The notes under the pieces: generated by a model
Told to the model about the DNA's origin: nothing
Database searches by the model: none
The model's input: the letters and a program-made list of their open reading frames with translations, nothing else
Translations under genes and position numbers: made by a program
Assembly (NCBI RefSeq): GCF_900113645.1
Contig: NZ_FOQC01000016.1
Span: 1-47,030 of the forward strand
Origin: Trichococcus flocculiformis
GTDB taxonomy: Bacteria; Bacillota; Bacilli; Lactobacillales; Aerococcaceae
Length of the DNA: 47,030 nt
Direction of reading: 5' to 3'
In this document: positions 1-8,768 of the stretch, in pieces
How the letters are laid out: every line of letters begins with the position of its first letter
Numbering within the stretch: position 1 is the first letter of the stretch

Positions 1-180
1 AGAGCGCAATTGCTGAGAGACTTCCGAAACAAAGGAATCAACGTGACCGTACCGGTCAGTTGTATCATGTTTCTAAGCCATCAAAGATGGCAAGAACCAT
101 GACAAGTCGAACAGTATGTCTTGGCTCGCAGAGACAAGAGGTTCCTTATTCTTTTTTCCGAAGGGCTAACCCGTGAAGCT
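1..180 (+). repeat. Modular intergenic repeat, copy A (cut by window edge)
   Basis: Bases 1-185 are identical to 36110-36294, so this is the 3' portion of the long repeat whose full copy is at 35856-36289; its 5' part lies outside the window. It contains perfect hairpins such as GCCATC-AAA-GATGGC (77-91) and TGACCG-TAC-CGGTCA, and ends with the family's conserved 3' end AGGGCTAACCCGTGAAGCT. An 18-bp perfect palindrome (182-199) follows directly. It sits beyond the ackA terminator. Function unknown; mobile structured RNA or BOX-like repeat are the two readings. Confidence 0.85.
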
Positions 181-202
181 AGCCATCAAATTTGATGGCA
201 TG

Positions 203-244
203 AAAAAATCCGTTATGCCGAAACATCGGCATAACGGATTTTTT
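203..244 (-). terminator. ackA terminator (bidirectional)
   Basis: A perfect 18-bp inverted repeat separated by 6 bases, with A-run on one side and T-run on the other, 12 bases beyond the ackA stop. It can terminate ackA transcription and also anything arriving rightward from the repeat at 1-180. Confidence 0.9.
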
Positions 245-255
245 ATTTCAAATGA

Positions 256-1452
256 TTATTTTTCGCTGAAACGAACGACATCGCGAGCAATCATTAATTC
301 TTCATCTGTAGGAATCAATAATGCTTTCACTTTTGAATCATCAGTAGAAATGATTCTTTCAACACCCCGGACATTGTTCTTTTCATCGTCGATTTCACAA
401 CCGAACCATGAAATACCATCAATGATGATTTTGCGGGTAGAAGCAGAATTTTCACCGACGCCGGCTGTGAAGACGATCGCATCAACACCATTCATGATTG
501 CAACATATTGTCCAATGTATTTAATGATACGATTATGGAAGATATCCAAAGCAATTTGAGCTTGCTCGTTGCCTTTTCCAGCTTCTGTCTCAACATCGCG
601 CATATCACTTGATACGCCGGAAAGTCCCAAAAGGCCAGATTTTTTGTTCAGAATGTCAACGAATTCATTGATATCAGTGATACCTAGTTTACCCATTAAA
701 TAGGCAATCAATGATGCATCGATGTCCCCTGAACGAGTTCCCATCGTGATACCTGCCAGTGGCGTAAAGCCCATGGATGTATCGATTGATTTCCCGCCTT
801 GGACAGCAGTGATGGAACCGCCGTTACCGATGTGGCAAGTAATGATTTTCAACTCTTCAATCGGTCTTCCCAACATTTCAGCAGCGCGTTCGGCTACGTA
901 TTTGTGGCTTGTTCCGTGTGCGCCATATTTTCTGGCAGCATATTTTTCATAGTACTCCATCGGAATACTGTATAGGTAGTTTACTTTCGGCATTGTTGTA
1001 TGGAATGAAGTATCGAATACAGCAACACTTGTGATTTCAGGCAACAATTTTTTGAATGCACGAATGCCGGTAGCGTTGGCTGGGTTATGCAGCGGTGCCA
1101 ATTCTCCTAATTCTTCGATTTGTTCCAGGACACGCTCATCCACAAGCGCGGAGTCTTTGAATATTTCTCCGCCGGCAACGACGCGGTGGCCGACTCCTGT
1201 GATTTCGTCGTAGCTTGAAATGATGTTTAATGCCAATAATTGGTCAAGTAATTTCTGTACTGCAATTTCGTGGTTCATGATGTCTTCGATTACCTGGAAT
1301 TTTTGGCCTTCCCCGTGTTTGATGGTGAAGACGGAATCGTTCAAACCGATTCTTTCGATTATCCCGGTTGCAAGAACGTCCTTTTCAGGCATTGCATATA
1401 AAGTAAATTTCAAACTTGAGCTACCAGCATTGATAGCGATGATTTTTGACAT
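256..1452 (-). CDS. ackA: Acetate kinase
   Basis: Cytosolic enzyme that interconverts acetyl phosphate plus ADP with acetate plus ATP, the ATP-yielding end of the Pta-AckA route. The 398-residue protein has the expected family length. Visible motifs are NAGSSSLKF at the N-terminus, the YGAHGTSH block, HIGNGGS and the GTRSGDID loop (phosphate and substrate binding), and FTAGVGENS near the C-terminus. The frame is open 24 codons further upstream, but the chosen ATG has an AAAGGAGA Shine-Dalgarno and matches the family N-terminus [13 protein letters not shown]. It follows the ytxK-type methyltransferase gene by 50 bp, an arrangement shared with Bacillus, so cotranscription is likely. Confidence 0.97.
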   Translation of the reverse strand: MSKIIAINAGSSSLKFTLYAMPEKDVLATGIIERIGLNDSVFTIKHGEGQKFQVIEDIMNHEIAVQKLLDQLLALNIISSYDEITGVGHRVVAGGEIFKDSALVDERVLEQIEELGELAPLHNPANATGIRAFKKLLPEITSVAVFDTSFHTTMPKVNYLYSIPMEYYEKYAARKYGAHGTSHKYVAERAAEMLGRPIEELKIITCHIGNGGSITAVQGGKSIDTSMGFTPLAGITMGTRSGDIDASLIAYLMGKLGITDINEFVDILNKKSGLLGLSGVSSDMRDVETEAGKGNEQAQIALDIFHNRIIKYIGQYVAIMNGVDAIVFTAGVGENSASTRKIIIDGISWFGCEIDDEKNNVRGVERIISTDDSKVKALLIPTDEELMIARDVVRFSEK

Positions 1453-1502
1453 TTTTTTCTCTCCTTTAAATTGTCTGATTTTTCTTATATCTCTAATAAA
1501 TA

Positions 1503-2525
1503 TTATATCATCTTTGCGCTCCAATTGTGGAAAATATCCAGGAAAGATTGCATCTTTTGTGCGTTTTTAAGATCTGGAATTTCCCCCAAAAGCACTTGTT
1601 CAGCTTGAAGAGATTTTTCACCAATTTTTTGAACAATAATGATTGATTTTTTCATACCATTTTTATGGAACAGATCCACCGGAAGACTCAAGAAAGCCTG
1701 TATATGAACGTTTTCTTTCAACCATCCCATTAGCACAGATGATTTATCTGTTTCAAAAATGTCGGATGGAACGATAAATATCCCCCAACCGGATTCTTTC
1801 AAATAGTTCACATTTTGTTCAAACATTAGGAAATGTGCAAAAGAATTTCCTTCCGGAAAAGCTGTTTGGTAGTTCTTTGCGCGCTCATTAACCGGATAAT
1901 ACCCGATCGGAAAATCGGATACTACGATATCAGAAGGCGCAATCAGCAGTTCCTGCAGGCTGTCCGAGTGGGTGTAATGGATTTTTTCCGAAAATCCCAG
2001 CAAGGCTCCGCTGTTGGCCGCAACACTGATCAACAGATCATCATTGTCAACTGCTTCTGCAGTCACTTCATTTCCCCTGCTGGTCAAATGCGCCACGACG
2101 ATATTCAGAAGATTTCCTGTTCCTGCAGCCAAATCAGAAACATGCAGTTTTTCTGTTTTATCTTTTTTTATTTCTCCGATAAAATATGCGATCAGATAGG
2201 CGATCGTGTCTGGTGTCATTTGATGATTCATCTGGAGCTTGTCTTCTTTTGTTGCCTTGATGAAAGTCAGTTGGATGCTCTTGCGGATAATTTCCTTATC
2301 CAATGCATCCAAATTCATCTTTTTGTAGAGGCTGTTCAAGCGTTCAACTGCCTCGATTGAAGGCAAGCCTTCCACTTGTTGTGCTTTTGCTTCAAAGGAA
2401 AGATTTTCCAACGTTTCGGATAACGCTTCTATATATGTAAGCTCCACTTCCGTTTGAAGCAATGTGATGGCTTCATCCATTAATCCGAAAAGACTCTCAA
2501 CATTTGTTGCTTTCAAGTCGTTCAC
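1503..2525 (-). CDS. ytxK: Class I SAM-dependent methyltransferase, YtxK type
   Basis: 340 residues with an N-terminal helical domain (about 1-100) and a Rossmann methyltransferase domain. Motif I appears as DLAAGTGN near residue 138, and the catalytic motif IV that is NPPY in N6-adenine methylases reads SDFPIGYYP near residue 207. This family resembles adenine DNA methylases and lies just upstream of ackA in many Firmicutes; its substrate is not known to me. The start is GTG with AAGGGA a few bases upstream. No restriction endonuclease or specificity subunit is nearby, which argues against a restriction-modification role. Confidence 0.85.
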   Translation of the reverse strand: MNDLKATNVESLFGLMDEAITLLQTEVELTYIEALSETLENLSFEAKAQQVEGLPSIEAVERLNSLYKKMNLDALDKEIIRKSIQLTFIKATKEDKLQMNHQMTPDTIAYLIAYFIGEIKKDKTEKLHVSDLAAGTGNLLNIVVAHLTSRGNEVTAEAVDNDDLLISVAANSGALLGFSEKIHYTHSDSLQELLIAPSDIVVSDFPIGYYPVNERAKNYQTAFPEGNSFAHFLMFEQNVNYLKESGWGIFIVPSDIFETDKSSVLMGWLKENVHIQAFLSLPVDLFHKNGMKKSIIIVQKIGEKSLQAEQVLLGEIPDLKNAQKMQSFLDIFHNWSAKMI

Positions 2526-2557
2526 CGTCCCTTACTTTTTGTCTTTATCTAAAATAC

Positions 2558-2608
2558 AAAAAAACCTGCGAAGGAAGTGATTGATCATTTGCCCCCGCAA
2601 GGTTTTTT
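2558..2608 (-). terminator. Terminator after rpmA
   Basis: Inverted repeat AAAAAACCTGCG / CGCAAGGTTTTTT with one bulge, 39 bases after the rpmA stop and before the ytxK start. On the minus strand the stem is followed by a run of seven T. It separates the ribosomal-protein operon from ytxK-ackA. Confidence 0.85.
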
Positions 2609-2646
2609 GTGTGTATGTAATTGGTTGATCGGCAAAAGTACAAGTA

Positions 2647-2931
2647 TTATTTAGCTGTAGGGTATACAGAAACTTGTTTTTTGTCACGGCCTAAACGTTC
2701 GAAACGAACGACACCGTCAACTTTTGCAAATAGAGTGTCATCTCCACCGATACCGACGTTAGTACCTGGATGGATTTTTGTTCCGCGTTGACGGTACAAA
2801 ATTGATCCGCCAGTTACTGTTTGTCCGTCTGCACGTTTAGCGCCTAAACGTTTAGATTGGGACTCACGTCCGTTGGTAGTAGATCCGCCCCCTTTTTTGT
2901 GGGCGAACAATTGTAGATTCAATTTCAACAT
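2647..2931 (-). CDS. rpmA: 50S ribosomal protein L27
   Basis: 94 residues. L27 sits near the peptidyl-transferase centre of the large subunit. The N-terminus [16 protein letters not shown] carries the Firmicute-type extension that must be removed after the LNLQLF motif to expose the mature AHKKGGG tail; the protease that does this, Prp, is encoded by the gene immediately upstream in the same operon. Order rplU-prp-rpmA is the standard Firmicute arrangement. Confidence 0.98.
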   Translation of the reverse strand: MLKLNLQLFAHKKGGGSTTNGRESQSKRLGAKRADGQTVTGGSILYRQRGTKIHPGTNVGIGGDDTLFAKVDGVVRFERLGRDKKQVSVYPTAK

Positions 2932-2965
2932 GTGGTTTGCACCTCCTTATTAAGTAGTACAGTTT

Positions 2966-3301
2966 TTATTGCATTTTTATGGTCACATAATCTGGATATG
3001 TCTGAGCGACATCTTCCAGCGAATAGAATAGATGCTTCAGTAAAATCTGCGTAATGTATTGCTGTTCCGCTTCCCTTTCGGAAAGTATTTCCGCATAGAG
3101 ATACCCGCCTTCGTCGTCCGCTTCATCAACAAGCATCTGATAACCGGCTAAACGTTCAACGCTATTCACAGTTTCGATGGCCAGTACGGAAACAGCGGCA
3201 CAGATAATATCTTCACCTTCTACTCCATACCCGGCGTGTCCTGTAATCTCGAAAGAAAGCAGGTTGCCATGGTCATCTTCTTTAAATTTCACTTCAATCA
3301 T
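2966..3301 (-). CDS. prp: Ribosomal-processing cysteine protease Prp
   Basis: 111-residue YsxB/Prp family cysteine protease that trims the N-terminal extension of L27. The catalytic histidine is in the GHAGYG motif (about residues 21-26) and the catalytic cysteine in GEDIICAAVS (Cys34). It lies between rplU (14 bp upstream) and rpmA (34 bp downstream), so enzyme and substrate are made from one transcript. Confidence 0.95.
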   Translation of the reverse strand: MIEVKFKEDDHGNLLSFEITGHAGYGVEGEDIICAAVSVLAIETVNSVERLAGYQMLVDEADDEGGYLYAEILSEREAEQQYITQILLKHLFYSLEDVAQTYPDYVTIKMQ

Positions 3302-3315
3302 GGTTATTCACACTC

Positions 3316-3624
3316 TTATGCGTTGATTGCGTCAATGATTACTTTTGTATAAGGTTGACGATGACCTTGCTTGCGGTGTGTATCTTTTCTTCTCTTGTAT
3401 TTGAAAGTAGTTACTTTCTTTTCTTTGCCCTGTTTTTCAACAGTGCCTTCTACAGAAGCACCTGTTACGAATGGAGCGCCAATTTTAGTTTCTTCTCCGC
3501 CTACAAATACGATTTCATCAAAAGTTACTTTATCACCAGCTTCAGCATCTAATTTTTCAATGTAGATCGCTTGACCAACTTCAACTTTTAATTGTTTACC
3601 ACCAGTTTTGATAATTGCGTACAT
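3316..3624 (-). CDS. rplU: 50S ribosomal protein L21
   Basis: 102 residues, full length. Typical start [11 protein letters not shown] and C-terminal basic block [19 protein letters not shown]. First gene of the rplU-prp-rpmA operon, with an AAGGAGGTG Shine-Dalgarno and a structured leader upstream. Confidence 0.98.
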   Translation of the reverse strand: MYAIIKTGGKQLKVEVGQAIYIEKLDAEAGDKVTFDEIVFVGGEETKIGAPFVTGASVEGTVEKQGKEKKVTTFKYKRRKDTHRKQGHRQPYTKVIIDAINA

Positions 3625-3639
3625 ATTCTCTGCACCTCC

Positions 3640-3736
3640 TTATTTTACTTAGACTCGCCAAACGGAGTGCCCTTGCAGGTCTCATGACTCCTATTCGTGC
3701 GGTTGTAGCTGTGGTGCGCACATTTACAACATTAAT
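3640..3736 (-). ncRNA. L21 leader (5' UTR regulatory structure)
   Basis: The region between the promoter and the rplU Shine-Dalgarno reads, on the minus strand, as a G/C-rich conserved-looking block (GCGCACCACAGCTACAACCG, then GGAGTCATGAGACC and GGGCACTCCG). This matches my recollection of the Firmicute L21 leader, thought to let L21 control its own operon. A covariance-model search would settle it. Confidence 0.75.
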
Positions 3737-3765
3737 AGTCTACCAAAAACAAAGGCTCCCGTCAA
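3737..3765 (-). promoter_or_regulatory. Promoter of rplU-prp-rpmA
   Basis: On the minus strand TTGACG, 17 bases, TAGACT: -35 at 3760-3765 and -10 at 3737-3742. It is placed so that transcription begins just before the L21 leader. Confidence 0.8.
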
Positions 3766-3839
3766 CCTAAATGAAAACATTAATGAAAATAAGGCGCCTT
3801 TTTACCTTTCGCTTTGCTCATGACCAAAAGATACAAAAC

Positions 3840-3869
3840 AAAAAAACAGGGCAGCTGCCCTGTTTTTTT
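3840..3869 (-). terminator. Terminator of the amino-acid ABC operon (bidirectional)
   Basis: Perfect 30-base palindrome centred on AGCT with A-run and T-run flanks, 45 bases after the ATPase stop. It separates the ABC operon from the rplU promoter. Confidence 0.92.
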
Positions 3870-3913
3870 GTCCGGCCTGTGCAAATTTCTGCGGACAGTC
3901 CCTAGTCATTGCA

Positions 3914-4600
3914 CTATCCCAAATGGTTCTTGACGAATTCGCTTGAGGATACGATCCGTGTGCCGTATTGTTGCCCGAACTCGGTATCATGCGTAACGAT
4001 CAGGATACCGGTTCCTCCTGCTGCAATTTCCTGTATCAGCTTACCGATGCTGTCGGAAGATTCGCGATCGAGCGCGGATGTCGGTTCATCAAAACAAAGC
4101 ACGCGCGGATTCAGCATCATCGCCCGAGCGATTGCGACCCTTTGCTTCTGGCCCCCGGACAAAGTCGACGGCATCGCCTCCAATTTGTCTTCCAACCCCA
4201 TTTGCTTCAATAATTCGGCTGCTTTTGCAGTCAGTTCTTCACGGCTGCCCAACTTTTGGGCAAGCGGCGCCTCCAGCAGATTGTCGAGCACAGAAAGGTT
4301 CGGGAACAAAGCATAGTCCTGAAACACCATGCCGATTTTGTTTTGGTAAAGACGCCTTGTTTTGCGGTCAGCATATTCTGCGCCCTTCAATCCTTGTTTG
4401 CATAAGACCGCATCCTCGATCGAAATGGTGCCTTGGTCCGCTTTTTCCAGATTGTTGAGCAGGCGCATCAATGTCGTTTTACCTGTTCCTGAACGGCCCA
4501 CTAGCACAACGATTTCATTTGAATCGATGTGGAATGAAAAATCATCGATTACGGTTGTGTCATGGTAAGACTTTTTTAAATTCATTGCATTTAGTAACAT
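3914..4600 (-). CDS. Amino-acid ABC transporter, ATP-binding subunit
   Basis: 228-residue ATPase of the polar-amino-acid (GlnQ-like) group that powers import from the cytoplasmic face. Walker A is GRSGTGKTT (about 36-44), signature LSGGQKQR (about 137-144), Walker B VLCFDEPTSAL (about 156-166), and the switch histidine is in IVTHD. Last gene of a four-gene operon, 15 bp after the permease. Confidence 0.93.
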   Translation of the reverse strand: MLLNAMNLKKSYHDTTVIDDFSFHIDSNEIVVLVGRSGTGKTTLMRLLNNLEKADQGTISIEDAVLCKQGLKGAEYADRKTRRLYQNKIGMVFQDYALFPNLSVLDNLLEAPLAQKLGSREELTAKAAELLKQMGLEDKLEAMPSTLSGGQKQRVAIARAMMLNPRVLCFDEPTSALDRESSDSIGKLIQEIAAGGTGILIVTHDTEFGQQYGTRIVSSSEFVKNHLG

Positions 4601-4615
4601 GATTGCCCATCCCCC

Positions 4616-5251
4616 CTAAAAATTCCCTTTGGATTCAAGTTTATTCAGCAGCACCGTAATGACAGCCGTAACAGATAAATAGACGACGCCCACTGCCAGG
4701 AACGGCACTAACGAAGCATACGTATTCGCAGCAATCTGCCCTGCGCGCAACAGCTCCCCCAGGCCGATGACATAAACCAAAGATGTATCTTTTACTAGCG
4801 CAATCACTTCATTCCCTACAGACGGCAATACGATCTTGGTGACCTGGGGGATGATGATTTTGAAAAACCCTCTGACCTTACCGATACCCAACACCGAAAT
4901 GGCCTCGAACTGTCCTTTCGGAACGGCCGTGATACCTCCGCGGAATATTTCCGCATAATAGGCAGCGTAGTTGATCATATATGCCAAAATCGCTGCCGAA
5001 AAACGATCCAGCGTAATGCCTATCAGCGGCAAACCGAAGAAGACAAACATCAATTGCAACAGCAAAGGCGTCCCTCTCATAATGAAGACATAAATCTGGA
5101 TCAGAAAACCCAGCCACTTCGGTCCGTAAACCCGAATGACGGCAATCAGAAACCCTAACGGAATGCTGGAGATCCCTATGATGAAGAACAACGTAAGTGT
5201 CATCTTCAAGCCGTCAAGCAATGATGGCAGTATCGTCTGTATCAAGTCCAT
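4616..5251 (-). CDS. Amino-acid ABC transporter, permease subunit
   Basis: 211 residues, His/Glu/Gln/Arg permease family, with about five hydrophobic segments. The cytoplasmic EAA loop is recognisable around EAISVLGIGKVRGFFKIIIP. Only one permease gene is present, so the channel is probably a homodimer. It lies 32 bp after the second binding protein. Confidence 0.93.
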   Translation of the reverse strand: MDLIQTILPSLLDGLKMTLTLFFIIGISSIPLGFLIAVIRVYGPKWLGFLIQIYVFIMRGTPLLLQLMFVFFGLPLIGITLDRFSAAILAYMINYAAYYAEIFRGGITAVPKGQFEAISVLGIGKVRGFFKIIIPQVTKIVLPSVGNEVIALVKDTSLVYVIGLGELLRAGQIAANTYASLVPFLAVGVVYLSVTAVITVLLNKLESKGNF

Positions 5252-5283
5252 TTCATAAACCTCTTTCTTACCCTTTATTTTCT

Positions 5284-6084
5284 TTATTCACTATAAAACC
5301 ATTTGTCGTATATTTCATCGAAGGTTCCGTCTTCCTTCATGTCGGCCAAGGCTGCATCGACACGCTCCTGCAGCTCTGTGTTGTTCTTTTTGAAGGCGAC
5401 CGCCATCTCATCTTCCCCGAAGTTATCCTCCAGGACACGATAGATGTCTTTGCCGGACTGCTTCATGTAGTACCGCCCGTAGACTTCACCGACGACGATG
5501 GCATCCACACGTCCTGATTCCAAGTCGCTGAAGGCATTATTATTGGAAGGATAGAGCACCAGATCCCCGCCCAACTTTCCAAATATCCCTGACTCATCTT
5601 CCATAATCTTGTCCACTGAACTGGAAGATTGCTGCGTCGAAACCAACTTCCCTTCCAAGTCCGCTTTTGTTTCGATTGCGCTGTCCTTCAAAACGATGAT
5701 GGATTGCGCATCCACGATGTACGGTTCGCTCAAGAGGACTTTTTCAGCCCGTTCCGGTGTGATGGCATAGCCATTCCAGATCATGTCGATGTTGCCGGAA
5801 TCCAATTCGGTTTCCTTCATTGCCCAATCGATCGGCTGAAAAACAATTTCAGCTCCGATCCGTTCACCGACCGCCTTCGCCAAGTCGACATCGAAGCCGA
5901 CGATTTCATTATTTTCATCACGGAATCCCATCGGAGCAAAAGTATCATCCAAACCAACAACCAACGTTTCTGCACCAACGGCTTCAGAGTTGACAGAAGC
6001 GTCATCAGCCGACTCACTGCTGCATCCAGCCAACACCAATAACCCTGATCCGACCAGTGCGGCTTTTTTAAGCTTATTCAACAT
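5284..6084 (-). CDS. Amino-acid ABC transporter, substrate-binding lipoprotein 2
   Basis: 266-residue family 3 solute-binding protein. Signal peptide with lipobox VLAGC; the cysteine at about residue 21 would be lipidated and anchor it to the membrane. It retains the family blocks GLDDTFAPMGFRDE and FDVDLAKAVGERIGAEIVFQPIDW. It is a close paralogue of the preceding gene (6114-6911), 29 bp apart, so one permease/ATPase pair is served by two binding proteins. Confidence 0.92.
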   Translation of the reverse strand: MLNKLKKAALVGSGLLVLAGCSSESADDASVNSEAVGAETLVVGLDDTFAPMGFRDENNEIVGFDVDLAKAVGERIGAEIVFQPIDWAMKETELDSGNIDMIWNGYAITPERAEKVLLSEPYIVDAQSIIVLKDSAIETKADLEGKLVSTQQSSSSVDKIMEDESGIFGKLGGDLVLYPSNNNAFSDLESGRVDAIVVGEVYGRYYMKQSGKDIYRVLEDNFGEDEMAVAFKKNNTELQERVDAALADMKEDGTFDEIYDKWFYSE

Positions 6085-6113
6085 AAGACTTTCCCCCTCA
6101 ACAAGAACTTTTA

Positions 6114-6911
6114 TTATTCAGCGAACCATTTTGCGTAGATTTCATCGTAGGTTCCATCTTCACGCATATCATTCATCGTTGCATCGATTGCTTCTTTCAA
6201 CGCGACATCTTCTTTGCGGAGACCCACACCATATTCTTCATCGCCAAAATTATCGGTAAGAACAGCGAACTTTTCCTCGCCTTTTAGTTTCATAGTGTAT
6301 CGGCCCAACACTTCGTCAACGACGATTGCATCACTGCGGCCGCTTTCCAGGTCATTGAACACGTCGTTGAAGGTAGGATACAAAATCGGCGTGCCCCCAT
6401 CAAACTCAGCAGCAATTCCCGTTTCGTCGGCAATGATAGCATCGAATGCCGCAGATCCTTGTTGTGTCGCAACGACTTTTCCGGCCAAATCAGCTTTTGT
6501 TTCGATATCACTATCCGCCATTGTGACAATAATTTGGCTGTTGCTCAAATACGGTTCTGAGAACAAGACTTTCTCTTTGCGTTCTTCCGTTATGGTATAG
6601 CCATTCCAGATCATGTCGATGTTACCAGAAGCCAATTCGGTTTCCTTCATTGCCCAATCGATCGGTTGGAAAGTGATTTCCACATCCAAGCGTTCCGCAA
6701 CCTCTTTCGCCAACTCGACATCGAAACCGACGATTTCGCCACTTTCATCTTTAAAGCCCATCGGTGCAAATGTATCGTCCAGTCCCATCACCAGTGTTTC
6801 TTTGATTTCTGAAACTTCCGATCCAGTTGCAGAAGAATCCTCAGCGGCACCTCCACCGCATGCAGCCAATAAACTTGTAGATGCCAACAACAATAATGCT
6901 AATTTTTTCAT
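6114..6911 (-). CDS. Amino-acid ABC transporter, substrate-binding lipoprotein 1
   Basis: 265-residue family 3 solute-binding protein with lipobox LLAAC after MKKLALLLL. First gene of the operon, downstream of the T-box at 6984-7227. The frame is open five codons upstream, but GGAGAAGG is placed for the ATG at 6911. It shares long stretches with its downstream paralogue (for example GLDDTFAPMGFKDE and FQPIDWAMKETEL). Confidence 0.92.
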   Translation of the reverse strand: MKKLALLLLASTSLLAACGGGAAEDSSATGSEVSEIKETLVMGLDDTFAPMGFKDESGEIVGFDVELAKEVAERLDVEITFQPIDWAMKETELASGNIDMIWNGYTITEERKEKVLFSEPYLSNSQIIVTMADSDIETKADLAGKVVATQQGSAAFDAIIADETGIAAEFDGGTPILYPTFNDVFNDLESGRSDAIVVDEVLGRYTMKLKGEEKFAVLTDNFGDEEYGVGLRKEDVALKEAIDATMNDMREDGTYDEIYAKWFAE

Positions 6912-6983
6912 ATCCTTCTCCTCCATATATGTGTACTTTTTACTGCCTTATTTTTGTGGTGTCCCCCATCACGCCGTTTCCAA

Positions 6984-7227
6984 TAAAAAAAGCCCTTTAA
7001 CTTCCTGTTGAAAGTTAAAGGACGATTGAAGTCGTGGTTCCACCTTTTTTTGCGGGCTCTTCACAGAAACCGCCTCATAACGTTCCGTTTGAAACGTCAG
7101 TGCTGTAACGGGCACAACCGAGTCAACCTACTGAGAAAGCGGAAGCTGTCTTTTCGGTATCCTTGCTCAGAGATGTGATTTCACTTATTTCTATTGTTTG
7201 CTTACACCGGCCGCAAACTCTCTGGAA
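6984..7227 (-). ncRNA. T-box riboswitch, apparent isoleucine specifier (AUC)
   Basis: On the minus strand the T-box core AAGGTGGAACCACGACTTC (about 7026-7045) is followed by a terminator with stem CCTTTAACTT / AAGTTAAAGG and a T-run ending at 6984. Stem I starts near 7226. Aligned on the valS T-box in this same window, whose GTGAA-GTA reads valine, the equivalent position here reads GTGAA-ATC, an isoleucine codon. Uncharged tRNA would stabilise the antiterminator and switch on the ABC operon. The T-box is certain; the specifier depends on the alignment and CAC (His), in another register, cannot be fully excluded. Confidence 0.9.
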
Positions 7228-7275
7228 ATAGTCAAAAGTTACTTTTTCTCTTCATTGCATTTAGAATTTAAGACA

Positions 7276-7303
7276 ATAATACCACAGCTTTCGTCAAATG
7301 CAA
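7276..7303 (-). promoter_or_regulatory. Promoter of the T-box/ABC operon
   Basis: Minus strand TTGCAT (7298-7303), 16 bases, TATTAT (7276-7281), about 50 bases ahead of stem I. Confidence 0.6.
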
Positions 7304-7343
7304 GCATTTCATTAAAAAATATCTCATTATTTTCTCATCAGGT

Positions 7344-7871
7344 TCAATCGTACATCCAGCCCACCAATTTGAACAGTGGGTAATAAATCACAATGAACAA
7401 TACAATATTCAACACAATAGTCGGCCCTAATCGCTCTGAAGCAAATGCACTGAAGTCAAGTTGCGTGATATCCATCAAACTGTAGAAGCCAAAAACGAAT
7501 GAATCCACCATGACGATCGCAACAATAAACAACAACGCCAGTACAAAAACATTTTCCGCCAGAAATCTCTGCATCTTCTTCACAAAGTAAACGATTACGG
7601 CAAAAGCGACTGCGTAAACACCCAGAATGCCGCTATAATAACTGTCGAACAACAGTCCGAAAAGAACTGCGTACAACTGCATCGGCTGCTTAGGGAAATA
7701 GTAGGAAAAAAGCACGAATCCGAACAACGCCAAATGCGGCACGAGAATATACTCTTCGCTGACAAACTGGCCCGGAAAGGCATTGATCAAAAAGCCATCC
7801 AAAATCAAAAGCACGTAGAGCACCACAGGGATGAAATAAGTGTGATGCAAAGATCTGTTTTGCACCATCAC
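7344..7871 (-). CDS. mreD: Rod shape-determining protein MreD
   Basis: 175-residue integral membrane protein with about five or six hydrophobic helices and no soluble domain, as expected for MreD, which works with MreC in the elongation machinery. Its start overlaps the mreC stop (first ATG of an ATGATG pair), so translation is probably coupled. It is the last gene of mreBCD; no minCD follows. Confidence 0.9.
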   Translation of the reverse strand: MMVQNRSLHHTYFIPVVLYVLLILDGFLINAFPGQFVSEEYILVPHLALFGFVLFSYYFPKQPMQLYAVLFGLLFDSYYSGILGVYAVAFAVIVYFVKKMQRFLAENVFVLALLFIVAIVMVDSFVFGFYSLMDITQLDFSAFASERLGPTIVLNIVLFIVIYYPLFKLVGWMYD

Positions 7872-8722
7872 TCACCACTTCCACTCAGCCGTTTGATGAC
7901 CGTCACGAAGCGAATATTGTAAACCTCACCGGCGGGCTCGATTGTGACTTGCTTAAATAAACCGTAACTGTCCATCGATACTTCTTTGACGCTCCCGATC
8001 AACAGAGCGCTTGGAGAAACACCGCCTAATCCTGATGTAATCACGCTATCGCCCGGATTGATCACTGCATCAGGGGCAATCTGGGACATGGAAAGCATCT
8101 TCGTATTCTCATCATAACCATTGACAATACCATGTACAGGTCCAGATTCCGTTTGGATTTCAGCTGATACACGGTTGGTTGTATCGTTGGATGTGGTCAA
8201 AAGTAGGACTTTCGCACTGGTCGAATTGACTTCGGATACACGGCCGATCAGACCGTTCCCCGCCATCACCGACATATCGACCTCCACCCCGTCCTGGGAT
8301 CCTTTATCGATGACGATTTGGTTCAGCCAACTGTCGGGATTGCGGGATACCACAGAAGCATTGATCTGTTCATACTCTGACAAAGTAGTTTTCAATTCAA
8401 GTTCTTCCTGCATCCTTGCGTTTTCTTGCTCCAAATTATAGACTTTCACTTGCAGCTCATAAACGGTATCAATTTTACTTTTTAAAGATTGGTTTTCTTC
8501 ATACGTATTCATCAGGTTATCGACTGAATCAACAAAATTCGCCACTACTTCCGCTGGCTTAGAAAATATTCTCGCAATGGAGCCTGTTACATCGTTCCCT
8601 ACTTGTTGCGGTATCGATGTATCTTCTCTGTTGTTGGTAAGAGAGTATGCTATCAAGCTGATAAAGGTAATCACACTGATCAATAGGATAATCAATTTTT
8701 TATTGTTAAAAAACTGATTCAC
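7868..8722 (-). CDS. mreC: Rod shape-determining protein MreC
   Basis: 284 residues: one membrane helix (about 10-28), a coiled coil (about 65-110), then the extracytoplasmic beta-rich domain with the family blocks VIDKGSQDGVEVDMSV and GLIGRVSEV. It lies 46 bp after mreB and overlaps mreD. Confidence 0.95.
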   Translation of the reverse strand: MNQFFNNKKLIILLISVITFISLIAYSLTNNREDTSIPQQVGNDVTGSIARIFSKPAEVVANFVDSVDNLMNTYEENQSLKSKIDTVYELQVKVYNLEQENARMQEELELKTTLSEYEQINASVVSRNPDSWLNQIVIDKGSQDGVEVDMSVMAGNGLIGRVSEVNSTSAKVLLLTTSNDTTNRVSAEIQTESGPVHGIVNGYDENTKMLSMSQIAPDAVINPGDSVITSGLGGVSPSALLIGSVKEVSMDSYGLFKQVTIEPAGEVYNIRFVTVIKRLSGSGE

Positions 8723-8768
8723 ATTGACACCTCATTTCGTACATCACTTTCAATTACATTCATTATAC

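Noticed and set aside
1503-2525. Restriction-modification system
   Set aside because: A single YtxK-type methyltransferase linked to ackA, without restriction or specificity subunits.
3802-3990. 62-codon frame across the ABC-operon terminator
   Set aside because: It reads through a perfect bidirectional terminator and overlaps the ATPase C-terminus; no Shine-Dalgarno.
6960-7230. tRNA gene
   Set aside because: The region has the T-box core, terminator and stem I; no cloverleaf is present.
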